This document shows, piece by piece, positions 38,301-64,000 of a stretch of DNA of 64,000 nt. The stretch is from Macropodus opercularis (taxonomy: Eukaryota > Chordata > Actinopteri > Anabantiformes > Osphronemidae): positions 11,329,001-11,393,000 of the forward strand of contig CM061098.1 in assembly GCA_030770545.1 (NCBI GenBank), written 5' to 3'. Within the stretch, counting starts at the first letter, position 1, and every line of letters begins with the position of its first letter. A program made the translations under genes and the position numbers. The notes beneath the pieces were generated by a model. It was not told the origin of the DNA, ran no database searches, and saw only the letters and a program-made list of their open reading frames with translations.

Positions 38301-40375
38301 TGGAGTTTGTGTGGTGATTTCACCATTTTGTGATCTGTGGCTGAGTGGGAGTAAGGAGCACAAAAGGTGATGCAAACCCTGCTGAGGCAGCGACGCTTTG
38401 TGCCAATTTATAATAGCAAACTTAAGGTCCTGCAGAACACTGGTCATGCTCCAATCTTGTTTATCTGAATTGATTTTACTGGATTGTAACACTGTTTCTT
38501 ATAGAAATTGGATGTCGTTAAAGTATTTTCTATTTTCATTCAAAGAGAAGTTACGTGCTGTAACATTTCTGCTGCTCAGTCCTGTATTTTCATTTCAGTT
38601 TGTGTTTGCATCACGTAGCTGTGCTACGCCACAATTTTTCCATATAAATTCACATTACTCTTGGAAGGGGTCACTGCCACAGAACGTACGCTCAGAGATT
38701 CACAAACGTGCAAATATAAATTTATTGTAAGGCAGCGACTGTACAAGATGAAAACACAGATTCCTGTAGCATTAAATCATAGCAAGTGCATATTAGAGAT
38801 TATAATCTTTCCCTCCTGAGTCATAACCTTTGCTGCCTTTCGGATCCCCAGGAAACACTGGGGGATGAATAATAATTTGTAAAGCAAGCAAGGTTAAAAG
38901 GTCAAAATATGCGTTAATCACGTATAAACATTCAGGAAACATTCTGTTAGTGATCCTGTTTTGACTCAGATGGATAATCTCAAAGGAGAGAGAGGAAAAA
39001 GCAGCATAGGTGGTGACAAATCAAAAAGTGACAAGAGAAATAAGTCAGCGGCTGCGCTTGCTAAACGGATGCCATCTGGCCCTACTGGGGGGCCATTTGT
39101 GTAAAGAGAGGAGATGATGCAGCCATGTTGGCAGACAGGCCAGCAGGTGAACACAGCCAGGGAAAGGCAGAGGGATGGGTCCTACAGCTACACAAATCTC
39201 TTTGTCTGTATCTTTAGGAATGACAAGAATGACAATTGTGTGGACTCTGCAAGCAGCCAGCATGTCAAGTGAGGCTTACAGAGATGGAGTCTACCTGGCA
39301 GCAGGGATAAGAGAGGTAGGCTGGAGAATCTACCTGCAAGAAGGAGAACAACTGGGGAAAGCACAGCGAATGATAGGATCGAGCAAAGGCAGGACGTGGG
39401 ACATTATTAATGTCGAAAAGGATGTCACTGCGAATGCATTGGTATGAGGCGCAGCGCACAGTTACATGGCTGGGAGTCAAACTGCGGTGGTGAAGGACAG
39501 GAGAGAAGGGATTTGCAAAATAAAGATGGGAAAGCAATGTTAGCCGCTTCACAGTTTAGTCAAAGGATTGCCAGAGGTTTTAAATGATCCAATCCTGCAG
39601 ATAAAATGCACAATGAAAAGTTTATCAGCACTGAAGTCCAGAACTGACTTTCATAGCAACCTCTATTTTCCGCACAGAATGAAATGGATGTTATGTCCTG
39701 CAGGATTTCTGTGAACTGGCCCGGGCAGCCTGCAGTGCCAGAGAGGATTAGGCCCGGTGCCGATGGCTTCATTTGATTGGCTCTCTCTGTGCAAAGGCCT
39801 GTCTATCACCACAACTCATAAACCTCAAATCCTTGCACAAACATCATAAATATTTAGAAGAGGTTTTATCACAGCCACCAATTGAAAACAGATTGAAGAC
39901 AGTGGCTACTCTGCTGCCGGGATGACTGTCGTGTTTGTGGCTTCGTCTTTGTCCAGGAAGACTTGTTTCAAAGTGCACTAGAGAGATTATTGTCGCCTCT
40001 GTCATAATCCTAACAGGATTTTTGCTGATTCCAACATTTACTTTTAATACTAGATTTTGGCAGCCGCTGGCTTCGGGCTGAGAGAGGATGTCTTTAGTAA
40101 TTAAATTGAGCACAGAAGTATGCAACATGATCCGTGTACATGAAATGAGGAACAGCGTTAATTTAAATTAATGTACGTGTCAGTATGAGACATTATTAAA
40201 CAGCAAATGCTGTCAAATATATCATATAAATGAACGTTCCCTAATACGACAAGCTTTACGACACATACTGCACAACCTGTATCAAACGCTTGTCCATGGT
40301 ATTATAATAATTATTACTATATGTTTATTTTTGTGGTCCCAGTGAGCGGTGGAGTCATACAGTACATGCATATTA

Positions 40376-40535
40376 GCAGGTGATTGTAATGTTTTGACCA
40401 CCATATATAAAATATCCTGGGTATAGAAGAACCATCATCTTTGTGACAGCTTCGACTTCAAAACTGAGACATTATACCCATGTAGCTTTGAACTGGACGG
40501 TACAGATGTACCTTGTAAAGTGGCCAGTGAGACCC
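40376..40535. mobile_element. Possible relic of a fish DNA transposon
   Basis: The phrases AATGTTTTGACCACC near the left end and TACCTTGTAAAGTGGCCAGTGAG near 40511 resemble the termini of an abundant fish repeat whose ends I recall as 'gtacctaataaagtggccagtgag'. Neither terminal inverted repeats nor a target duplication could be delimited. Confidence 0.3.
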
Positions 40536-42717
40536 ACTCTCAGCATGTGGATTGCTTCTCTGCTTTTTCAGTATCTTCGCTTTACCGGAGTTCAATGAGG
40601 AATATAAAGTTTATTCGCTGAGTTCATTAATTAAAATTAAATTTAGCCACAGCAGTCTGCAAGACCACAACAAACATAACAGTTCACAACTAAGTAGCGT
40701 CAGCTCCGGAGGGTAAAACTGATATTAGATTGAAGTCACAAACTGCCACACAGAGCATTGTTTTGTTCATTAATTATTTAAGCCTGCTCATATGTTTGTC
40801 AGTGATGAATTACCACTGCTATAGTTCCTTCCTATTGTCTGAATTCTCACAGCAGTGATCCCATAATATACAGTGAATTACTCAGTGTCCAATTATTGCC
40901 TCACAACTCCCAAGTTTCCACAGTCGATTCCATCTCAAATTCAAATTATAATTTTTAATTCTGGCATTTCCCAGGCACAGTTAATCAGAGAGATTAAAAA
41001 TTAGTGCAACAGTAACATAAGTGAAGATCTCTCAAGCATCAACAGGATAAGCAGTTAGATAATTCAAAGGGCCATGTGGAAATCCTACACTAATTGCTAC
41101 TGGAACAGACTCTTGGTTCCTATTAAACCATAACCATAAATCTACATTTGAGACACAATCCAAAAGCCAAAGCCGCAAGTGGGAATATCTTAAAATAATT
41201 AGTTCTGAAAAATGTACATACTTGCATTAATCACTGTTATTAAGCCTCTATTTCGTAACCTGTGGACATCCTGGCTACTTTATTAGTCAGTAAAATCACA
41301 ATTATATCTCAATATCTTCTATCCATGCCACTAATCAAGTGTATAAATACCCACAGGCAATATGTTTAATATTCAACAGATGTGTGAGAATGTATTACAT
41401 AAATCTACCCTCTAGTATGTTAATATGTTTTCAAAATACATTCAGACAGATAAGAGAAATATTTAACATATTAATATCTCAGTTTGTTCTGAAATGTATT
41501 CTAAACTCTTTCTGTTTTATTGGAAGCTGCATCTGTGGATACGTTTTAAGTATCAGGTGAAGCTAAAAACAAGCAAAAGACACAAAAGATGTTTTAATTG
41601 CTTTGGCCTAAAATAGCTCGTTGTTGTTCATATATACTGTATATTTCTACTAATTACTGCACATTAACACTAACATTCTTATTTCTGTGGTGAGGCAGAA
41701 GTCTTACTGTATGACACAGTTAAGTTACTTCCAGTAAAACCACTTCATAGCATAGCCTGCCATTGTTACTGCTTCACTATTCAGTCCTCCATAACCACAG
41801 CTGCAGCCTCCAACACGTCGCACACGCCGACGCCGCTCTGATGACATGGTAAACACTATAAACAATGACTGCTTGACATCTGAATGAACAGCCGCTGATC
41901 AACTTGTGGCTGTCACTGCCAATCACATAATCAGGCTAGAGCTTAAGCAATGCATTGTCCCCAGCCAATGACAGACCCTCTGAGGACACTGTAGAAGGTC
42001 AGCCTCCACAGACCACCAGGCCTGGTCAGCTGTGCAGACTGGGAGCAGAGCAGGTATCTGCTGCCCCGACCTCCAGCGTCAGAGAAATCGTTGGCATGCG
42101 GCCAGGGTCCGCGAAGAGCGTCTGGCTCGTCCTCTCTCCAACGTGGTGGCCACATAACTATTCTCATCCACCCACTCTCCCTTCGTCCACCTAACAAAGT
42201 ACCGGGAGCTGTAGTCCTAGCAACGGGCCCGTTGATGCCCTTGGGGATTGTTTCTTGACAGAATTCCTCTGCGTCCTCTCTTAGTAAAAGGTCGGCCCCT
42301 GTGCTGAATGCTTGTTTATCTTTGCAGACATGCTGGCTCTGGTGTGCCCCGGCCACCTTCATCACCCTCCCTTCTGTTCAGTTCCTCTTCACCACTTATT
42401 TGGAATAACTGAGGGGTTTGTCGTGTGCCATTCTGAGTTGTAGCGACACAAACCACACAGACAATGTAATCCTCCATTTGTGGCTCTATATCAGTCCTGT
42501 ATATTTATATAATGTCAGCTGTATTTGAGTTTTCTGAGTAGATTGTGATTTGCATAAAAATACTCTGGGACTGAAAGAGTACAACAAAGGCTACTGGATG
42601 TGAGCGATGGACAATGTGTGAGTGCAGACAATTCAGGGACATCTATTCCTAAGGTGACTCTCAGCTTCTGAGCACTGGAGAAGACGTACTGCAGAGTTAC
42701 TCACACTCGTACAGCAG

Positions 42718-42745
42718 ACACACACACACACACACACACACACAC
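42718..42745. repeat. (AC)n microsatellite
   Basis: Fourteen uninterrupted AC dinucleotides. Confidence 0.95.
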
Positions 42746-44023
42746 CTGATGAGCAGACACTGGCTTCAGATCCAACAGAATGTATACCCTTCGAGCAACT
42801 GGAGAGACAGACGCAAATGGTGAAAAGCTGGAGTTAGACGAACAAGTAAACGAAGAACTATCTATCTAGAGAATCTTGGTCTTTGATTCACAATCAAAAA
42901 CACGTAATCCGTTTTAAGAGGCAGAAGCAGCTGCAGTGACATCATTTCTCACTGCTGTGCACCTTTGATACGAACAGATTATCCTTTGTAGCCAACTGAA
43001 TACTGAATATTTAATTTTCTCTTTAAATGACAGTATAATTAAAATTTAAAGCATGTGGAAAGTAATGGATCTGCAGTCATGGAGTGTGCTTAAGAGAAAG
43101 CCTATCTACAATACATCACTCTTCATCTGATACCATGACACAAAGCAGAGCTCAGTAATGCATCACTGGAATTGTAAATGAGCCACACTCCCTCATAAGC
43201 CACTGTTTCCAGAAACAACAAGTGACAAGAATATAAATCTGAAGTATTGACTAATGTGACTCAGCCTTCTGTTGAGTTTGTTCTCTGCCTGTGGCTCTCA
43301 GAAAGGTATTTGCTCTCAATAGTGTTCCCCTGCATAACAATCGCAAGTGGTCGTGGTCATGCTCTTTATGTGTCCTTTTCTGTTTTAGCCCATCTGTGCC
43401 ATTCACATTACAATCGGAGTCAGCAACTGTCGAAAGGGCTAGATCACAGATATGAGCCTAAATATCTGGCTGTACCTCACACATCATCATTTTCCATCCT
43501 CGTCTCTCTGCCACAAACGCACAAGCCCACGTGCCGCATACACACTTTCGCTGCCTCCCACGCAGGCATCCGTAAAAGAGCAGAGCATGTGTGGTTCGCA
43601 GCAGTAGCTTGGTCCACACTGGCAGAGACTGGCAGATTCAGGAGTCTTAATGTGTGAGATACTCTGCGTGTGTTAGAACTCCTTGATGATAACAGTTTGG
43701 TTTTTTTTAAAGCAAGCCTTAAATGTCAGTTGCTTTTTGTAAAGATGTTTTTTGGTTCCATCATGCACATTTTTCAGTAGCGATACAGTAAACAACTGAA
43801 CTGGGAGACATTTTAGAGCATCACAGGGGGCTGGGTGATGTTTGGAATGCTTCTTCTTTGTCCAGCTAAACTGTGCTTTCATCAAAAAAAGTAAACAGGG
43901 TATTTGATTTCTGTGTCTGCATCCCCGGTTTCCTCTTTTCCACTGTTGCAGGTGGATGATTGCGAATCAGAGAGAGGCCTTTGCAGTGCAACCCTGTCCC
44001 ATGCTGCTCCCTCCTCTCAGGGG

Positions 44024-56434
<12,411 letters not shown>

Positions 56435-56570
56435 AAATAAATCTGACAGAGATATAATCAGAACACTCCAAACGTGGATGGCTACTCTATCCAAATCCAT
56501 TTTTTATTTATTGTTTACATTTTTTACAAAATGTGCAATGTACCATCCTCAATAAAGATTGCAATGCAGC
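56435..56570 (+). terminator. frmpd3: frmpd3 proximal 3' UTR and poly(A) signal
   Basis: The stop TAA is at 56432-56434. A canonical AATAAA lies at 56551-56556, about 117 bases downstream. Further AATAAA motifs (for example 59076-59081) could serve longer 3' UTRs. Confidence 0.55.
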
Positions 56571-59500
56571 CTTTCCATCCCACGTTTACAGGCCCTGAGT
56601 TTGGCTCATGAAACTTTGAAATATACACCAAACTAATGCACAATGGAATAAGAACCCAATGACAGACTGGGCTATACAGGGCTAACCACCTCATATCACT
56701 ATATAAATAAGTCATTATAGCAGAATATTTTATATGTAATATATATTTGAGTTGTGTCTCCTTAGCAAATAATTTAAAGTTTTGTGAAGAAAAGGTGAAG
56801 AATATATTTGAAATGTACTGAGTTAAGAGAACCATATACATTATAATAAATAAATAAATGTATGCTCTGAACAAAAATATTTCAGAGAAATCGTCAAGTA
56901 GCGACTTCTGTAAATTGCGTAGTCAAAAACGTTGGTTGATTAGATGGTGATGTGTTTGTTTGTTGAAATTTCTAACTGTTGTAATGCAAAATGGAGATCT
57001 CTGTTGGCTATGTTAACAATGTCGCATACTGATACAACAGTCAAAAGATGCAGTGATGGAAAATGAAAACCTCAGACACACACACACGCACACATCTGAC
57101 TGAAGCCCATTCTCTCACTATCACAGTGCAGGTATGACACACCTGCTCAGGGCAGATAATGTAGCAGAGACCCGAGTCTTATTCATTGTAATGGAATTAG
57201 TGTTGACACCTCACTCAGCCGTAGAGAAGGAAAACCCACACTGTACCTAAACGCACAGAGTCTGCTTTACACCATCATGATCTTGAGCTCACTTGCATCT
57301 CACCTGTTGTGAATATAACCGTCCACTTGCAAGTGAGTAAGCTTATCACTAGGATTTTGCACAATCTCTGAAATCAGCACTGAGGCTGAAATATACCCTA
57401 TATAATGTTCGATTCAGTGTTTTTTATTCACTCTGCTGCTATAAAACCTAGGTCAGCAGCATCGATTTTACATAACTCATCTCCTCAAAGTTAAAGCTTA
57501 CCTGTTTAAAAGATCTTTTCTTTTTTTATTTAGGTTTACAGATATAATATAAACTAATTTGCTTTCTATGTGCTGTTCTACATTGTGCTATCTAGCAGAT
57601 ATATAAGAAACACACAAAGTAGTTTTTTATGTATTTTAATAAAACTAACACATCTGTCCCCTGTCTGAAATCTCCTTTGTGACTCATCCTCGTGTTATTA
57701 CTGAAGATTAATCACAGAGGCTTTGTAACTAATTGCATACTGGACAAACTGTTAAAAGGAAGTGCCGTGAAGTCAAATTTAGAGCGACAACTAAGCGCTC
57801 ACAGTGTGAAACATGATGCAATACTACTGTATTTTCAAAACAATATAGTGGTCAGTGCTGTGGAAAACAAGACGGCACTCAAATAAGTCACCAACCCAGT
57901 TTACAAAAAGGCCGTACTGCTGTGTAAAATGTATATAAATCAAAATGCTATTTTAAACCTACATTTGACTGACGGCGAGTACATATGCCAAGTTTTTTAG
58001 GTTTTTATTTCATACCCAATTATGTTACCGACATTTTGCTACTAAAACAACGTAATTAGCTGTGAGATGATCCACCATTAATTAATGTTGGCCTTATAGT
58101 TCATATACCACAGTTCAGCTACTGTGAAGATATAAACAAATAAATAACAAATAAACAAGCTTGTGCATTTAATTGCACCAGACACGTTCTTTGGTGCTAT
58201 TGTGGCTTTTGATCATTGCATATTATATATGTATATACTGTAGTCCACCTAAACGTGTCAGTTAACACCAGCCGTGTTGCCTCTCTTCACTTGGTTTCTG
58301 ACCACACATTGTGACAGTAACAAGCACTTTCTTTTACCAGTTTTCCTTTGCTCTTGATGTGGCATTTCCATAATCATATGCAGTGTTTTCTCTTTCACAA
58401 TACTGCATGTTTTCCCTTGCATATTAGGCTTTCAGGGGCAGGTACTTTGACCATTGAAGGTAATGATATTGTTTGTAAACATTATTTTCCAGTTCTACGG
58501 TGGAAAAACAAGCAAAAATGAAAGGCCGTAGTGGCGTTATGTAATGTTTTGCAAATGATCTTCAGAATGGAAATGTGTTATTCTACACTGTTAATGTAAA
58601 TAATAATAAAATATTTGAAAGATAAGAGAAACTTTTAAAACATTACTTGTAAAATTAAGATTTATCCAAACTTCACTATTTTGTAAAAAAGAAAAGAAAC
58701 ATGTCTGTAAGGTAATTATTTATAGTAGTAATGTAACATAGAGACTAATAGCAAAACATATATTTTAAAGAATACAGTATATTATGAGTATAAAGCATGG
58801 GACATGTTTATTTTTATAAACAAAAATATCAAATCGTAATCTCCCATCACAACTTGAACATTTTAATGTTACAATAAACATTTTCTGTGGTTGTCATTGT
58901 TCAGTTGCTTTGCTAAACTCTGTGGATTTGTCTGTGCTTCATTCACATGATGAGCCCACCATGGCTTAACCCATTTTTCTGTGCACCTATTCATGCCTTT
59001 CTTTATTTAATGTCAATGATTCTGTCGTCGCTGTGGTCTTCTGTCTGTGTACAAGTTAAATCATGTTTTAAGAGCAATAAAGAATGTCATATGAACTCTT
59101 CCAGAGAATATGGAAATGGCATTGCATGCAGGAAACTTGTAAGCACAGCAGGACCAACAGAACAACTTTAAACAAATAACTTCATGTGAGATACATTACC
59201 TGAAAAAGTCTCTAGTGCTTCTAGCAGTTGTTTACTTCTGTAACGGCTTCATTTATTTGCCTTTGGCAAAAGCTGATATTGACTGAACAAACAAACTCAA
59301 CTAACATCAGTGGTTGACAGTGAAATGTTTTTTGTTGCTGGCGTTCTACTTAAAATGTGTGAGGTTTTTATTATTTTTAAAATTGTTAAAAGACATATCA
59401 AGATCAAAGCTGTGCCAGCTGTCAACCAGGACAGCTTATTTGCCAAAAAACACCACAATATGACTATGTTCAGTTAAAAAACCTGCAACAAGAAAGTTAA

Positions 59501-60839
59501 TCACTAGCAACTGTCCCATAGTCTAAAGCATAACGTGACACACTAGTCAAAATATGCCACTGTAATATTTAATAGGCTTTAGTTGCATAAGTCATTTTGA
59601 CAAGTCACAGTGGAAAAACGACTGCTGTAAACTCATGATTATTTCAGCTTCTATTTCAGGGCCTCAGAAATTTGCATGCAGGCTCACAAATCTGCATTTC
59701 ACTAGGAAACTTGAATAAATAGAGCCAGTGTTCTCAAAACAAACCACAGTTTTCACTTGCTATGACACAATATCTGATCTGAAAAAGACCTTTACTATAA
59801 AACTGGCTATGCTAACTGTAGCTTACCTGCTTTTTTCAAGATCCGTGTAGTTATAGAACATAGGTATTCCGAGCTATAACCTATGTTCTGAAGGGGAAAG
59901 TCAGGAACCAGGGGCCTCTGTAACAATGAATATTTAAGGTTTAGTTCTATTAGCTACACCTGTCAGTCTCATTTAGTCTGATTCTCTAACTCTACCATTA
60001 ACACTACTTTTACAGAATCACAATCTCTCAGTTTTTAAGTTTAACAAACTAAAGTTTAACATTTTATTGCCCTCATCATTTTAAGTACGATGATCAAACT
60101 ATTAGAATCTGCACATATGAATGCTCGTTTGGTGTTGAAAGTTGAACAGTTCCTAACATCATGCGGCTCAGCTGATGACGGTAGCCTCCCACTGGTCCGC
60201 ACACTCGCACTGTAATTTATTCGCACAAAAACAAAGACAATTTGCAAACAGGCTTCAATTTCCTTTTCCCTTGCAGTTTGAACAATGTCTCTCCTTCTCT
60301 GTCTCTCCTTCTCTGTTTTCTCATTGTTTGTCTTGTTGTGACAGTCAGACACAAACAGGAAACTTTCCCACTTGGCTGATTTTTATCTTGTTCCAAAACC
60401 CCTAACACATTATGATAGCTGCCAGGCATTGATTACAAGCATCCGTCGGTCACAAACCTGTCTTATGGACCAACACTACACGTTATTGAGTTATGAACTG
60501 ATGAACGTGTGACATGGCAAAATACCTCACCTGGTGAGAGACGAAGCATCGACAGCCCAGGCAGGCAGCTCTCTGATAAATTAAGTATTTCTTTAATGTG
60601 TTTTCAACGCCACTGGTATGAAACTGGAACAATGAAAGATATAGCTTTCAGGATGTGATAAGTCAGGCCGCTCAAGCCTGCTGCTTTAGATAAATGCTGG
60701 AACGTTGCACACACAAATCTATCCAAGCCTAAAACTAAAGTCAAGACACATAAACCACAATGACAACTACAGTAAAAACATCACATTGTATTGTTGTTAA
60801 ACAAATAAGTTCAGTGGTTTCTCGTCCCTGTGGCAGCTC

Positions 60840-60840
<1 letters not shown>
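56571..60840. other. frmpd3 distal 3' UTR or intergenic gap
   Basis: AT-rich and without supported exons. Contains a CA-rich tract (57074-57094), several AATAAA motifs and an imperfect hairpin at 59855-59889. Open frames are below 100 codons. A long alternative 3' UTR of frmpd3 is possible. Confidence 0.6.
59855..59889. repeat. Short imperfect inverted repeat
   Basis: AGAACATAGG (59855-59864) pairs perfectly with CCTATGTTCT (59880-59889) across a 15-base spacer. It may be one end of a small palindromic transposon, but no partner end was seen. Confidence 0.6.
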
Positions 60841-63666
<2,826 letters not shown>

Positions 63667-64000
63667 CAAATGGCGTCTACCATCCACTATATGCTTTTAC
63701 ACCAAATAAGATAAGAGGGAAATCCCCAACCATTAGCAAAGATGTTCTGCTGACCAACTACAGATGGAAACGAGACTGTCGATCTGTCATGTCTGTTACT
63801 AACACTGACCCCAGTCACCCAGTTCCCTCCCACGTACACGGTGTCCCATCATTTCTGGGACATTAAAGCAAAGGGTGGCTACCAATGAGGCCAGTGTGTT
63901 TATTGTACATGGATAACTGTTTATCCACTGTAGACTTCGTCCTTTTTCGTAACCTGTACATACAGAATCTCTTGCAGGAATCCAGTGACTGTGAGAGTCT
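63667..64000 (+). terminator. prps1: prps1 3' UTR with candidate poly(A) signal
   Basis: Begins after the TAA at 63664-63666. A variant poly(A) signal ATTAAA occurs at 63862-63867; the UTR may continue beyond the window, since no AATAAA is seen before its end. Confidence 0.5.

Larger units (their letters stand above)
35341..43951. other. Non-coding stretch upstream of frmpd3
   Basis: No supported exon. Open frames of up to 158 codons (37376-37852, +) and 140 codons (41943-42365, -) have no domain signature. Contains a repeat relic at about 40376-40535 and a CA tract at 42718. A CTCF-like core (TAGATGGCGC) is at 37184-37193. Confidence 0.55.

Noticed and set aside
41943..42365. 140-codon open frame on the - strand with a CTGTAGTCC motif inside.
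   Set aside because: The motif only loosely resembles a ZNF143-type site and the translation matches nothing I recognise.

Overview
This is a vertebrate nuclear segment, almost certainly from a teleost fish. Genes are split by GT-AG introns, many of them short (86-400 bp). CA microsatellites are frequent, and there is one classic fish interspersed repeat with an (ATCC)n end. The two recognisable genes are frmpd3 and prps1, neighbours on the same strand. I recall the same pair, in the same order and orientation, on human Xq22.3.

Layout. Bases 1-43951 hold no complete protein gene that I can identify. The region looks like intergenic or long 5'-intronic DNA with microsatellites, a degraded Tc1-like transposon and a repeat present in two direct copies. 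It also holds several candidate 5' exons or promoters: an isolated exon-like block at 107-235, a TATA promoter with an ATG-less exon at 13103-13221, and a short ATG-bearing exon at 17663-17680 whose phase fits the first frmpd3 exon. Bases 43952-56434 hold frmpd3: 15 exons on the + strand that I could join into one open frame of about 1,729 codons (PDZ, then FERM, then a long acidic/disordered tail with a conserved helical C-terminal block). Bases 56435-60840 hold the frmpd3 3' UTR and the intergenic gap. Bases 60840-61122 are a CpG-rich promoter and 5' UTR, and 61123-63666 is prps1 (7 exons, 318 codons, complete). The window ends in or just past its 3' UTR.

How the genes relate. frmpd3 encodes a FERM/PDZ scaffold of the FRMPD1/3/4 family, whose best known member (FRMPD4/Preso) works at synapses. 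prps1 encodes the housekeeping enzyme that makes PRPP for purine, pyrimidine and NAD synthesis. They share no pathway that I can argue from sequence; the link is conserved synteny.

I found no sign of a new kind of biological system. The observations most worth testing are the candidate upstream frmpd3 promoters/exons, a perfect 24-bp-arm hairpin at 19602-19653, and an insertion in a frmpd3 intron flanked by an intact 12-bp target duplication. Exon boundaries were set by eye from splice consensus and reading-frame continuity, without transcript data.
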